Assembly: GCA_947629175.1 (NCBI GenBank)
Contig: CANRCT010000030.1
Location: 1 to 41,143 of the forward strand
Source: an uncultured Muribaculaceae bacterium
GTDB taxonomy: Bacteria; Bacteroidota; Bacteroidia; Bacteroidales; Muribaculaceae
Direction: 5' to 3'
DNA length: 41,143 bases
The number at the start of each line of letters is the position of its first letter. Within the stretch, counting starts at the first letter, position 1. Shown here one piece after another: positions 25,022-34,118 of this stretch. A model generated the notes under the pieces. That model did not search any database. It was given only the letters and a program-made list of their open reading frames with translations, and was not told the DNA's origin. Position numbers and translations under genes: made by a program.

Positions 25022-26932
25022 ATGAAAAGATTCAACAAAATATTATCAGCACTCTGTGTCGTCGGAGCTGGGCTTGCAGTGGGCTCCTGCGCTGATAACC
25101 TTGACTTGACACCAGAAAACTCATTCACTGCAGGGAACTTCTGGAAGACTCAAAGTCAGTTTGAGGGTAACCTCACGGCAATGATGAACCAGTTCCGTGA
25201 AAATTACGTCTCCAACTTCATGTTCCAGGTAGCGGAACTGCGCACCGGCATGTTGTGCACCAACGACGTAATGACCGATGGATCGTCGTACAATTCGGGT
25301 GATGTGCCTGTCATGTTCAATAATATCGACGAAGCACATCCTCAATTCTCCAACTTCATGAATCTTTATGGATTCATATCTAACTGCAATACGTTCCTCT
25401 ATTATGACGAGAAGCAGGGAGATGTGCTCGACGAAGGTTGTCGCAACTATCTCAAGGGTATGATCTATGGTTTGCGCGCATGGGCTTATTTCCAGATCCA
25501 TCGCGTGTATGGCACTGGTCCGTTACGTTTGGGAGCAGAAGTCATCGAGGGCGAGTATGATCCTCTGAAACTCAAATGCCCGCGTTCGACAGCGTCTGAG
25601 ATCATTGCTCAAATTCAGAGCGACTTGGACAAATCAGAGCAGTGTTTTGCCAATGCCGGAAGCTACAGCGGTTCTAATTTTGCTGTGAATGGCAGCAAGA
25701 GCTATTATTGGAATCCGGATGCCACTCAGGTATTGGCTGGTGAATTCCATATGTGGATTGCTAAGGTAAGCACAGGGGATCATGAAGCTACAGGAGCTCC
25801 TGATATTGCCAAAGCAAAGGCTCACTTCCAGAATGTCCTATCAAAAGGTTATTCTCTGATGCCGTCCTATAATGACGCTATCAATTACAAGGAGAAGAAT
25901 GAGCGTGCTACTTCGACCGAAAACATCTTCGCCGTATATTATGGCTATGGAGAGGCGCTTAACGGTTGGTATTGGAATATGTCGTGGTCTAATACTACCG
26001 GTTTGAGCCGCGGTCAGTACTGGCAGAACGTAGGTGCTGACGGTACCACTCTCTCAAAAAGTGCTTCGCGTCAGGGATATGCCTATAACCCGACGACACC
26101 CGGTGAAATGGGTACTTATACAACATTCTTCACCCAGAAGGTTAACTATGTAATGCGACAGCAGTATAAGAACGCCGTTTATTTCCAGTATGATACAGCT
26201 CATGATTACCGCAGTCGTCAGCTTCAGCCCGTATATATGGTGACAACCGAGGAAAATGATCCGGAAAATCCCGTATACTTTATAGAGGACTTCAAGCCGG
26301 AAGATCGTGAGATGGTAGCTCACTATACTTGGAAGTATCATGGAAAGCTTATGGATGGCCAGACATCTATTTCGGCGCTCAATGACATGATTTTCTACCG
26401 TCTGCCGCTGGTTTATTATTACATGGCAGAGATCGCTAACTATGAGGACGATAAAGCTGGGGTAGAATACTACATCAATCTCGTCAGAAAACGTGCTTAT
26501 GGCGATCGTTGGGATGATTCTCTCGGTTACGTGGCCGGTTCGTTCGCTGACAATGAGGTGGCAATCCTTCAGGAGAAGACCAAAGAATTCCTTTGGGAAG
26601 GACAGCATTGGTGGGATCTTCGCCGTCTGACACTCGTAAAGAACGGTAAGGATAAGGATCATCTTGTATTCAATCCTCAGGGATGCATCGGCTATGGTCT
26701 TGATGTCGCTTCTCATCCTAACTGGCATGAAGTGCTTGATTCAGGCGAATGGCGTGAAATCGTTACAGACGAGCCAGTGCTTGACTATGCTACAAAGAAG
26801 CACATGGTGCTGTGGCCACTCAATCTTGGTCTGCTGCAGTCGGATATGTCGCTCAAACAGACTCCTGGCTACGCTACAGAAGCTACCGACGAGAACGGTG
26901 CTCTTCGCTCGGAGCCGTTCGTAGAGCATTGA
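25022..26932 (+). CDS. SusD/RagB-family substrate-binding lipoprotein
   Basis: Surface-exposed lid of the SusC transporter. A lipoprotein signal (MKRFNKILSALCVVGAGLAVGSC, written here only as the lipobox VGSC at Cys23) precedes DNLDLTPENSFTAGNFWKT, the usual SusD opening, then TPR-like helices and the C-terminal motif EFLWEGQHWWDLRRL-type sequence, near residues 523-537. Start: ATG 25022 gives a regular lipoprotein signal; an in-frame ATG at 25007 adds five residues (MILEI). At 636 residues it is longer than average (500-550). It begins 21 bases after the SusC stop, so they form one operon, ended by the terminator at 26959-26992. It shares the lower GC of its partner. Confidence 0.96.
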   Translation: MKRFNKILSALCVVGAGLAVGSCADNLDLTPENSFTAGNFWKTQSQFEGNLTAMMNQFRENYVSNFMFQVAELRTGMLCTNDVMTDGSSYNSGDVPVMFNNIDEAHPQFSNFMNLYGFISNCNTFLYYDEKQGDVLDEGCRNYLKGMIYGLRAWAYFQIHRVYGTGPLRLGAEVIEGEYDPLKLKCPRSTASEIIAQIQSDLDKSEQCFANAGSYSGSNFAVNGSKSYYWNPDATQVLAGEFHMWIAKVSTGDHEATGAPDIAKAKAHFQNVLSKGYSLMPSYNDAINYKEKNERATSTENIFAVYYGYGEALNGWYWNMSWSNTTGLSRGQYWQNVGADGTTLSKSASRQGYAYNPTTPGEMGTYTTFFTQKVNYVMRQQYKNAVYFQYDTAHDYRSRQLQPVYMVTTEENDPENPVYFIEDFKPEDREMVAHYTWKYHGKLMDGQTSISALNDMIFYRLPLVYYYMAEIANYEDDKAGVEYYINLVRKRAYGDRWDDSLGYVAGSFADNEVAILQEKTKEFLWEGQHWWDLRRLTLVKNGKDKDHLVFNPQGCIGYGLDVASHPNWHEVLDSGEWREIVTDEPVLDYATKKHMVLWPLNLGLLQSDMSLKQTPGYATEATDENGALRSEPFVEH

Positions 26933-26958
26933 TCATTCAATTCTAAAGAAAGTGTTCG

Positions 26959-26992
26959 AGGAGGTTGTGATAAATCACAACCTCCTTTTTTT
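26959..26992 (+). terminator. Intrinsic terminator of the SusC/SusD operon
   Basis: A perfect 12-bp stem (26959-26970 with 26975-26986), four-base loop taaa, then a T-run to 26992. It starts 27 bases after the SusD stop. Confidence 0.93.
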
Positions 26993-27050
26993 GCAATGGA
27001 TAAAGGAGATTTGTCATATTAGGCCGCTTTTCGGCTAATCCCGGCGCCGG

Positions 27051-27093
27051 AAAATAATCTGTTCGGTTTTTGCGTGCAAAAACCGAACAGATT
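27051..27093 (-). terminator. Intrinsic terminator of mutS
   Basis: A perfect 17-bp stem (27056-27072 with 27077-27093) with a four-base loop. On the minus strand it is followed by ATTATTTT. It lies about 70 bases after the mutS stop and is symmetric enough to stop leftover plus-strand transcription as well. Confidence 0.75.
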
Positions 27094-27163
27094 TTGAGAA
27101 TAACCATTGCTTCGCTTCCTGATGATCCCGGGAGGCGGGGCGGGCAGCGCGGCGGGGGTGCGG

Positions 27164-29815
27164 TCAGGAGCGGCCCGTAAGGATCGACTTGATGTCGTGG
27201 AGCTTCGTGAGGGCTGCGAGAGGGGTGAGATTGTTGATGTCGGTGGCGAGTATCTCGTCGCGGATCTGCGAGAGCACGGGGTCGTCGAGCTGGAAGAACG
27301 ACAGTTGCACGCCTCCGCCCTCGGCATTGCGGGCGGCCGCGCTCTCCGAAAGCGATCCCTTGATGCGCTCCTTGTTCTCCCCGGTATTGGCCTGCTCCAG
27401 CCGGCGGAGCACCTCGTCGGCCCGGCTGACGATTGAGCGGGGCATGCCGGCGAGCTTGGCCACGTGGATGCCGAACGAATGTTCGGATCCTCCCTTCTCA
27501 AGCTTGCGCAGAAACACTACCTTGCCCTGGATCTCCCTGACGGCGACGTTGAAGTTGACCACCCGCGGGAAGTTGCGCTCCATTTCGTTGAGCTCGTGAT
27601 AATGGGTGGCGAAGAGGGTCTTGGGATGAAGGCCGCCGAAGTCGTGGATATACTCGACGATCGACCATGCGATGGATATGCCGTCGTAGGTCGACGTGCC
27701 GCGACCGAGCTCGTCGAAGAGTATGAGCGAGCGGCTGCTCATGTTGTTGAGTATCGAGGCGGCCTCGGTCATCTCCACCATGAATGTGGATTCGCCGAGC
27801 GATATGTTGTCGGAGGCTCCGACGCGGGTGAATATCTTGTCGACCACTCCTATGCGGGCGCTGTCGGCGGCCACGAAGCATCCTGTCTGCGCGAGGAGCA
27901 CGTTGATGGCCGTCTGCCGCAGCAGGGCCGATTTGCCCGACATGTTGGGGCCGGTGATGATCATTATCTGGGTGCCCTCGTTGGAGAGGCTGACGGAGTT
28001 GGCTATGTATTTCTCGCCGGGCGGGAGCTGCCGCTCTATGACCGGATGGCGGCCGCCCGTGATCTCGATGTCGAGCGAGTCGTCGACCACGGGGCGGTTG
28101 TAATGATTCTCTATGGCCAGGCGGGTGAAGGCAGTCAGCACGTCGAGCCGCGCGAGCTGGGTGGCGTCGAGCTGTATGGCATGGATATACTGGGCCACCT
28201 TGCCTGTCAGTTCGGCATATAGTCGTGCCTCGATGACGGCTATCTTCTCCTGGGCGCCGAGTATCTTCTCCTCGTAGACCTTGAGCTCCTCGGTGATATA
28301 CCGCTCGGCGTTGACGAGCGTCTGCTTGCGGATCCACTCCTGGGGCACCTTGTCGCGGTGGGTGTTGGTCACCTCGATATAGTAGCCGAACACGTTGTTG
28401 TAGCCTATCTTGAGGCTCGGGATCCCTGTCGCGGCGCTCTCGCGGGCCTGTATCTCCAGGAGATAGTCCTTGCCGGAGTAGGCTATGTGGCGCAGTTCGT
28501 CGAGCTCCGGGTCGACCCCTTCGCGGATCACCGAACCGCGGTTGAGCGCTATGGGCGCGTCGTCGCGAAGCGTGCGCGCTATGGCGTCGCGCGCTCCCTC
28601 GCAGGGGTTGAGCTGCTCGCCGATGGCATGCACTCCGGGCTCGTCGGCGCCGAGGCATATGTCCCTGACCGGGCATAGGGCTGTCAGAGCGTTCTTGAGC
28701 TGCACGAGCTCGCGGGGCGACACGCGGCCTACTCCCACCTTGGAGATGAGCCGCTCCAGATCGCCGATCTGTTCGAGCTGTGTCTTGAGCGTCTCGCGGT
28801 CGTCGGGACGGCGGAAGAAGTATTCCACGATATCGTGGCGCGAGCGTATGGCCTGCACGTCCTTGAGCGGAAAGAGGAGCCAGCGTCGCAGCAGACGCGC
28901 CCCCATCGGGGTGACGGTGCGGTCGATGACGCTGATGAGGCTCTTGCCCTCTTCGCCGAGGCCTTCGAGCAGTTCGAGATTGCGCACGGTGAAGCGGTCG
29001 AGCCTCACGTAGCGGTCCTCTTCGATGCGCGCGACGGATGATATGTGGGAAATATTGGTGTGCTGGGTGATGTCGAGGTAGTGGAGTATGGCTCCGGAGG
29101 CCACGATGGCCGCAGGCATACCCTGGATGCCGAATCCTTTGAGCGAACCGGTCTCGAACTGTTTGAGCAGGCGGTCGGTGGCTGCCTCGCGGGTGAATAT
29201 CCAGTCGTCGAGGTCGAATGTCAGATAGCGGCCTGTCAGCGTCTCGTCGAGGCGTCGCCGCTTGTCGCGCTCCACCAGCAGCTCTTTGGGGGCGAAATTG
29301 GCCAGAAGCTTGTCGATATAGTCGGCCTCCCCTTCGGCGGTCAGGAATTCGCCGGTGGATATGTCGAGAAAAGCCACTCCGAGGGTGCGCCCTTCGCCGA
29401 AGTGTATGGCCGCGAGGAAATTGTTCTGACGGTGGTCGAGCACGTTGTCGTTGAGCGACACTCCCGGTGTCACCAGTTCGGTGATGCCTCGCTTCACCAG
29501 TTTCTTGGTCAGTTTTGGATCCTCAAGCTGCTCGCAGATGGCCACGCGCTTGCCGGCCCTGACGAGCTTGGGCAGATAGGTGTCGAGCGCATGGTGGGGG
29601 AAGCCGGCGAGCTCCACCTCCGATGCGTATCCGTTGGCCCGCTTGGTGAGCGTGATGCCGAGTATCTCCGACGCCGTGATGGCGTCGTCCGAGAATGTTT
29701 CGTAAAAATCGCCGACATGAAACAGCAGCACCGCGTCGGGGTGTTTCTGCTTCATCTCCATGTATTGCTTCATCAGCGGGGTCTCGGTGACTTTCTTGGC
29801 TATAGGACGTGCCAT
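27164..29815 (-). CDS. mutS: DNA mismatch repair protein MutS
   Basis: Recognises mispaired or looped bases and recruits MutL. The mismatch-wedge motif GDFYETF (about 32-38, with the stacking Phe and Glu) is present. Connector, core and clamp domains follow, then the ATPase with Walker A GPNMSGKS (about 620-628), Walker B/signature [12 protein letters not shown] and the ATHYHEL segment. 883 residues is typical of MutS1. The C-terminal helix-turn-helix and an unstructured tail end the protein. Divergent from the M64 peptidase gene; the -7 box is at 29840-29847. No defects seen. Confidence 0.98.
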   Translation of the reverse strand: MARPIAKKVTETPLMKQYMEMKQKHPDAVLLFHVGDFYETFSDDAITASEILGITLTKRANGYASEVELAGFPHHALDTYLPKLVRAGKRVAICEQLEDPKLTKKLVKRGITELVTPGVSLNDNVLDHRQNNFLAAIHFGEGRTLGVAFLDISTGEFLTAEGEADYIDKLLANFAPKELLVERDKRRRLDETLTGRYLTFDLDDWIFTREAATDRLLKQFETGSLKGFGIQGMPAAIVASGAILHYLDITQHTNISHISSVARIEEDRYVRLDRFTVRNLELLEGLGEEGKSLISVIDRTVTPMGARLLRRWLLFPLKDVQAIRSRHDIVEYFFRRPDDRETLKTQLEQIGDLERLISKVGVGRVSPRELVQLKNALTALCPVRDICLGADEPGVHAIGEQLNPCEGARDAIARTLRDDAPIALNRGSVIREGVDPELDELRHIAYSGKDYLLEIQARESAATGIPSLKIGYNNVFGYYIEVTNTHRDKVPQEWIRKQTLVNAERYITEELKVYEEKILGAQEKIAVIEARLYAELTGKVAQYIHAIQLDATQLARLDVLTAFTRLAIENHYNRPVVDDSLDIEITGGRHPVIERQLPPGEKYIANSVSLSNEGTQIMIITGPNMSGKSALLRQTAINVLLAQTGCFVAADSARIGVVDKIFTRVGASDNISLGESTFMVEMTEAASILNNMSSRSLILFDELGRGTSTYDGISIAWSIVEYIHDFGGLHPKTLFATHYHELNEMERNFPRVVNFNVAVREIQGKVVFLRKLEKGGSEHSFGIHVAKLAGMPRSIVSRADEVLRRLEQANTGENKERIKGSLSESAAARNAEGGGVQLSFFQLDDPVLSQIRDEILATDINNLTPLAALTKLHDIKSILTGRS

Positions 29816-29839
29816 CGTGTTCTGCTTTTCATTTTAGGA

Positions 29840-29847
29840 CAAAATTA
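29840..29847 (-). promoter_or_regulatory. -7 box for mutS
   Basis: TAATTTTG on the minus strand, 24 bases upstream of the mutS ATG (29815). Confidence 0.55.
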
Positions 29848-29870
29848 CTTAAAAATCGCGGTTTTTGTCG

Positions 29871-29878
29871 TAAATTTG
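29871..29878 (+). promoter_or_regulatory. -7 box for the M64 peptidase gene
   Basis: TAAATTTG, 17 bases before the ATG at 29896. The two divergent -7 boxes are only 23 bases apart, so the promoters overlap and may compete. Confidence 0.55.
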
Positions 29879-29895
29879 CCTCCAAAATTACGCTT

Positions 29896-31176
29896 ATGTT
29901 CTCCATACGTCACATCCTTATACCGTTAGCGGCGGCTACTTTTACAGCTACGGCCGCCGATTTCGACCGGCATTTCGCCGATTCGACCCTCCGTCTTGAC
30001 TACGTATTCGCCGGCGATGCGGCCCATCAGGGAGTATATCTCGCCTCATCGTCGAAATCGGCCGGATGGGCCGGACGGCGCACCCGGCTCGACAGCGCTC
30101 CGCTCGCGGGCAACGGTTCGGTGACCGTTAAGGATCCGGCGACAGGCGACACTCTCTACGTCACGACCTTCTCCTCGCTGTTTCACGAGTGGCTCTTCAC
30201 TCCCGAGGCGCTTACCACGCAGCGGGCCATGTCGAACGTGTTCCTTGTGCCCCTGCCGGCTGACTCGGCGCTCATCACCATCGAACTTCTCGATTCGCGC
30301 CACAGGCCTATGGCGTCGATGACCCACATGTACCGCCCCGACGACGAACTCGTGGCCCGTCACCGCGAGTCTCCGCTTCCTCACCGCTATCTCCACCGCG
30401 GAGGCGATCCGGCGAAGGCCATAGACGTGGCTATTCTCGCCGAGGGATATACCGAGGCGCAGGCGGACACATTCTACATGCATGCGCAGCAGGCTGTGGA
30501 GGCCATACTCGATCATGAGCCGTTCCGCTCGATGCCCGAGCGGTTCAATTTCGTGGCGGTGGCCTCGCCGTCGGCCGATCCGGGAGTCAGCGTGCCGCGT
30601 CTCGCCGACTGGCGCCAGACCGCTTTCTCATCGCATTTCTCGACGTTCTACTCCGACCGTTATCTGACCACTTCGTCGCTTCCGGCCGTGCACGACGCTC
30701 TCCGCGGCATCCCCTACGAGCATATAATCATCTTGGCCAATACGCCCGAATATGGGGGAGGTGGCATATACAACTCCTATACGCTCACCGCGGCGCGCCA
30801 TCCGCTGATGCCCCCGGTCGTGGTGCATGAGTTCGGCCACAGCTTCGGAGGTCTGGCCGACGAGTATTTCTACGAAAACGATGTGATGACCGACACTTAC
30901 CCGCTCGATGTGGAGCCATGGGAGCCGAATATCACCACTCTTGTGGATTTCCCCTCGAAATGGAAGAAGCTGATTCCCGCCGGCGTGCCGCAGCCTACTC
31001 CCGTGGCCGATGCCGACAAATATCCCGTAGGGCTTTATGAGGGGGGCGGCTACTCGTTCAAGGGCATCTACCGTCCGGCCGACCAGTGCCGCATGCGCAC
31101 CAATTCTCACCCGACATTCTGTCCGGCCTGCATCGACGCCCTGCAGCGCCTGATACTGTTCTATACCGAGCCCTGA
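29896..31176 (+). CDS. M64-family (IgA-peptidase type) zinc metallopeptidase
   Basis: Exported zinc peptidase; the family is named after an IgA-cleaving enzyme but most members have unknown substrates. A signal peptide (about 1-20) precedes an N-terminal beta domain (about 22-150), then the catalytic domain with HEFGHSFGGLADEY (His311, Glu312, His315 and a following Asp/Glu as likely third ligand). A late Cys pair is in FCPACIDAL. Start: ATG 29896 gives a clean signal peptide and follows the -7 box by 17 bases; the longer frame from 29809 would cross the promoter and is rejected. 426 residues is typical. The 3' end overlaps the convergent M16 gene by 16 bases. A role in degrading host or diet proteins is plausible. 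Confidence 0.92.
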   Translation: MFSIRHILIPLAAATFTATAADFDRHFADSTLRLDYVFAGDAAHQGVYLASSSKSAGWAGRRTRLDSAPLAGNGSVTVKDPATGDTLYVTTFSSLFHEWLFTPEALTTQRAMSNVFLVPLPADSALITIELLDSRHRPMASMTHMYRPDDELVARHRESPLPHRYLHRGGDPAKAIDVAILAEGYTEAQADTFYMHAQQAVEAILDHEPFRSMPERFNFVAVASPSADPGVSVPRLADWRQTAFSSHFSTFYSDRYLTTSSLPAVHDALRGIPYEHIIILANTPEYGGGGIYNSYTLTAARHPLMPPVVVHEFGHSFGGLADEYFYENDVMTDTYPLDVEPWEPNITTLVDFPSKWKKLIPAGVPQPTPVADADKYPVGLYEGGGYSFKGIYRPADQCRMRTNSHPTFCPACIDALQRLILFYTEP

Positions 31177-32414
31177 CCGCGTGTGCGGTAGATGAGTGTC
31201 GACGAATACTCCGGGCGCAGCAGCCTCCGGGCCGTGTCGTTGACCTCGTCGACGGTGAGCGCCCGGTAGCGGGCCGTGACCGTGTTGATGTCGAATCCCA
31301 TCATCGTGGCTTTCGCGAGCGCCTGCGCTTTGGCGAGGATGCCTGCATTGGCGTATTTCGACTGGCTCTCAAACCTGTTGACGGCTCTCTGCAGCTCATA
31401 CGGCGTGACCCCTTGCTCTGTGATGCGGCTTATCTGCCTCAGCAGAGCGTCCTCGGCCTGTCGCTCGGGGTCGTCGATGTCGGGCGATATCAGACCGTTG
31501 ACCATTATGAATCCGGGTTCGGCGCTGCCGAGAATCGAGGCATCGGCTTCGGTGAATATGTTTCCGCCGGCCACAAGCTCCTGGTGAAACCGCGATGCGC
31601 GTCCGGCCGCAAGAATGTCGGTGATTATGTCGGCGGCCTCGTAGCCCGGCTCGCCCTGCGCCATCATGGGATAAGCGATGGTGATGGATGTCTGTGGTTC
31701 GGAGGCGCCATGCGTGATGAACCGGCGGGGCGAGTCAGGGAGCGGTTCGGCAGGGAGAGACCGCCGCGGTGAGTCGCCCCTCGGTATTGTGCCGAACCAT
31801 TTTTCGGCAAGGTGTACCGTGCGCTCAAACGTGATGTTGCCGGCTACCGAGAGCACCGCGCGGTCGGGCGTATAATGTGCGTGGAAGAAATCCTTCACTC
31901 TGTCGAGGGTAAGTGAGGCCACATGGTCGGGGGTCAGCCCGATAGTGGGCCATCTGTAGGGATGCACTCTGTATATCAGTCACCTGAGCAAGTGCCCGAG
32001 ATTGCCGTATGGCTGGTTGAGGCATGTCTGTTTGAACTCCTCAAGCACTACGTTGCGCTGCACCTCGAACGTCTCCGGCGAGAAGGCCGGAGCAAGCATG
32101 CGGTCGCTTTCGAGCCAGAACAGTGTCTCGGCGTTGGCCGCCGGAGCTACGGAGTAGAAGTTGGTGAAGTCGTTGTTGGTCCATGCGTTGTTCCATCCGC
32201 ATGCACGCTCTGTCTGACGGTCGAAGTCGGGCACGTTGGCTGATCCGCCGAACATCATGTGTTCAAGCAGGTGCGCAATGCCTGTGTGCTGCGGGTCTTC
32301 GTCGCGCGCACCCACGTCGTAGAGTATGTCAAGAGCCACCATGGGAGTATAGTTGTCGGCATGGTGGACGATGCGCAGCCCATTGGGTAGGGTAAAAGTG
32401 GATGTGTCAATCAT
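31161..32414 (-). pseudogene. M16-family (pitrilysin) zinc peptidase interrupted by in-frame TGA
   Basis: Reads as one frame of 417 codons broken by a TGA at 31980-31982. The N-terminal part (32414-31980, 144 residues) has the inverted zinc motif HLLEH (48-52) and the distal Glu in NVVLEEF (about 125-126). After the stop the same frame goes on (LIYRVHPYRWPTIG) through a normal M16 C-terminal half to 31161, including NITFERTVHLAEKWFGTIPRG-type sequence. There is no frameshift, and the total length matches a single-domain bacterial M16 protein. Another ATG at 31967 could restart the second part as a 268-residue piece. Start ATG 32414 (MIDTSTFTLPNG) matches the family's opening; an upstream in-frame start at 32453 is less likely. 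Genes around it use TGA as a true stop, so recoding is not the default reading. Likely a recent nonsense mutation or a sequencing error. Probably co-transcribed with the cyclophilin gene. Confidence 0.8.
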
Positions 32415-32625
32415 TCGTAGAAAAGAGGAAACATGGTAAAACTGAACTTCCACCCTGTGATGAACCTGTGCGTATGGGTGGGGAGGAGCGAGAGGAAAGG
32501 ACTGGCGGTTTGTCGGCGGCAGTCGCCTTTTCAGGCGCTGGAGTCACGTGGGAGAGAGGGAATATGGGAAAGGGCGGAGAGGGGAAAGGTCTCCTCCGGG
32601 TCGGGGCTGAGAGGGTGGGAACGCG

Positions 32626-33519
32626 TTATTTGTCCTTGACGATCTTCATTGATGTGATGCGTATGTCGTCGACCGGCCGGTCGTTGTGGTCGGTCTCTGC
32701 TTTCTGTATACGGTCTACGACATCCATGCCGCTGATCACTTCGCCGAACACGGTGTAGGATCCGTCGAGGTGGGGAGTGCCTCCGACTGTGCGGTAAGCT
32801 TCGCGCTGCTCTGCCGTCAGGGTGTCGGGCGCGAGCGTGGCTGCTTCGGCTTCAGTCTGTTTTATGAGTTTGTCCTGTAGCTCCTGCAGTCCGGCCTGAT
32901 CGCGCGAGCGGCGCATTGACATGATGGTGTCGCGGTGTTGCTCGACGAGCCGGTCGAATATAGCCTTCTGCTGCTGCATGGCGCGCTGTCGGTCCATCTG
33001 GTCGAGCTGGGAGTCATTGAATGTCTTTCCGGTGACGATATAGAACTGTGATCCGCTCGATTTTTTCTGCGGATTGACCTGGTCGCCCTGACGCGCGGCC
33101 GCGAGGGCTCCGCGTTTGTGGAAGTGGCGTGGGTAGACAAATTCCGCGTCGATCTGATAGTCGGGGTCGCCGCTGCCGAGCATTGCTCCCTTGGCGGCGG
33201 TCTTCGAGTCGGGGTCGCCGGTCTGCACCATGAAATCGTTGATGACGCGGTGGAAGAGCACTCCGTCGTAGAAACCCTCGTTGACGAGTTTCACGAAGTT
33301 GGCCTGATGCTTCGGCGTGTCGCCGAAGAGGCGCACGCGGATGTCGCCCATGGTGGTGTGTATGTCGACGATCACGTCGCTCTGTTGCTTATTGGAATTG
33401 TCGGTGGTCATAGCAGAGTTAGAATTTTGGATATGAGGGATGTCTGTCGCGCCGCAAAGTGAGGCTGAGGCCATTGCGGCGGCAAAGAGAAGAGAGGGCA
33501 AGAACCGCTTCCGCATCAT
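32626..33519 (-). CDS. Cyclophilin-type peptidyl-prolyl cis-trans isomerase
   Basis: Exported PPIase assisting folding of envelope proteins. A signal peptide (MMRKRFLPSLLFAAAMASAS, Cys in SLCGA) precedes the cyclophilin fold: TTMGDIRVRLFGDTPKH, GVLFHRVINDFMVQTGDP (Arg of the active site in FHRV), GSGDPDYQIDAEF, GSQFYIVTG and GSYTVFGEVISGMDVVD. An approximately 75-residue charged helical insert (MDRQRAMQQQ onwards) separates the Gln-Phe strand from the final strands and is uncommon for E. coli-type cyclophilins. Start: ATG 33519 (or 33516) rather than an in-frame TTG at 33540 overlapping the upstream gene. It follows that gene by 17 bases; the M16 gene is 211 bases downstream with no promoter found, suggesting one transcript. 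Confidence 0.93.
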   Translation of the reverse strand: MMRKRFLPSLLFAAAMASASLCGATDIPHIQNSNSAMTTDNSNKQQSDVIVDIHTTMGDIRVRLFGDTPKHQANFVKLVNEGFYDGVLFHRVINDFMVQTGDPDSKTAAKGAMLGSGDPDYQIDAEFVYPRHFHKRGALAAARQGDQVNPQKKSSGSQFYIVTGKTFNDSQLDQMDRQRAMQQQKAIFDRLVEQHRDTIMSMRRSRDQAGLQELQDKLIKQTEAEAATLAPDTLTAEQREAYRTVGGTPHLDGSYTVFGEVISGMDVVDRIQKAETDHNDRPVDDIRITSMKIVKDK

Positions 33520-33536
33520 GATGGATTGTTTGATGG

Positions 33537-33914
33537 TCAAATGGCAGATGCGGGAAAAAGCCGCTTGTATATGCGGCGGAAATTATTGTCGCTCGCCGAA
33601 AGCTCTGCGGCGCGCTCTGCATAGTCGGCTCCCCAGATGCTCTGGAGGAGGTCGCCGATATAGCGGCGCTCGCGGTCCTTGTCGATGGCGGCGGCAATGA
33701 GCGCCGAGATCTGCGGCGCATATTTGTCGTGTCCTATGGCCGAAAGATATCTTGCGGCGCTTACTGTGAACTGTCCGGTAGGATCGACTGCGATCATGTT
33801 GTCGACAAGTTCGTCGATAATGTCGTCGCAGTCGCCTATGTGATTGGCGATATATTCATATGTCAGCAAGCCGTCGGTATCCTTGGCAAGCCTTTTTTTC
33901 AATTCTTCGTCCAT
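33537..33914 (-). CDS. Small helical protein, function not recognised
   Basis: A 125-residue, all-helical, acidic protein without signal peptide. Successive helices (YEYIANHIGDCDDIIDELV, FTVSAARYLSAIG, PQISALIAAAIDK, RYIGDLLQSIWG) suggest a short HEAT-like or adaptor fold. Start: ATG 33914 (MDEELKKRL) lies 22 bases after a perfect -7 box (33937-33944); an in-frame TTG at 33968 would be upstream of that promoter. It heads the transcript of cyclophilin and M16 peptidase and is divergent from phoH. No function is proposed. Confidence 0.75.
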   Translation of the reverse strand: MDEELKKRLAKDTDGLLTYEYIANHIGDCDDIIDELVDNMIAVDPTGQFTVSAARYLSAIGHDKYAPQISALIAAAIDKDRERRYIGDLLQSIWGADYAERAAELSASDNNFRRIYKRLFPASAI

Positions 33915-33936
33915 TGTCGATAATAGTCTGTCGGCA

Positions 33937-33969
33937 CAAAAATAATATTTTTCGCCCGATAAATGCAAA
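33937..33969 (-). promoter_or_regulatory. Bacteroidetes promoter for the helical protein-cyclophilin operon
   Basis: Minus strand TTTG (33969-33966), a 21-base spacer and TATTTTTG (33944-33937). Both elements match the consensus, 22 bases before the ATG at 33914. Confidence 0.7.
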
Positions 33970-34027
33970 GCAGTGTGAAGAATTATTTCAACTGACGACG
34001 ATTTTTCGTTTTTTTAGAAACAAATGT

Positions 34028-34035
34028 TAACTTTG
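34028..34035 (+). promoter_or_regulatory. -7 box for phoH
   Basis: TAACTTTG, a perfect match. It leaves a leader of about 75-80 bases before the ATG at 34119, containing the hairpin at 34074-34090. Confidence 0.55.
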
Positions 34036-34073
34036 CGGCATTTTAATGACAGGAGGGCGTCAGAAAGCCCCAT

Positions 34074-34090
34074 GGTCAGATTTTCTGACC
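34074..34090 (+). repeat. Hairpin in the phoH leader
   Basis: ggtcaga (34074-34080), loop ttt, tctgacc (34084-34090). A weaker gggc/gccc pair (34055-34058 with 34067-34070) lies just upstream. There is no long T-run, so not an obvious terminator; it may be a regulatory or stability element. Confidence 0.45.
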
Positions 34091-34118
34091 AAAACGAAAT
34101 AAGACAGGCAATACTTCA

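Noticed and set aside
26933-27163. Insertion sequence or attachment site in the gap with two perfect hairpins
   Set aside because: No transposase, integrase or target duplication is seen; each hairpin fits as the terminator of the gene next to it.
31980-31982. TGA as a recoded tryptophan or glycine codon in the M16 gene
   Set aside because: Sigma, anti-sigma and recJ genes end with TGA in precise ATGA overlaps, so TGA is a normal stop here; no SECIS-like element was recognised after it.
32415-32625. Small gene or promoter between cyclophilin and M16 genes
   Set aside because: No TAnnTTTG on the minus strand and no plausible short ORF; only a weak five-base-pair hairpin was noted.
33520-33540. 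Upstream TTG start for the cyclophilin (and similarly TTG at 18056 and 33968)
   Set aside because: ATG codons a little downstream give regular signal peptides or lie properly behind a -7 box, whereas the TTG versions overlap neighbours or promoters.
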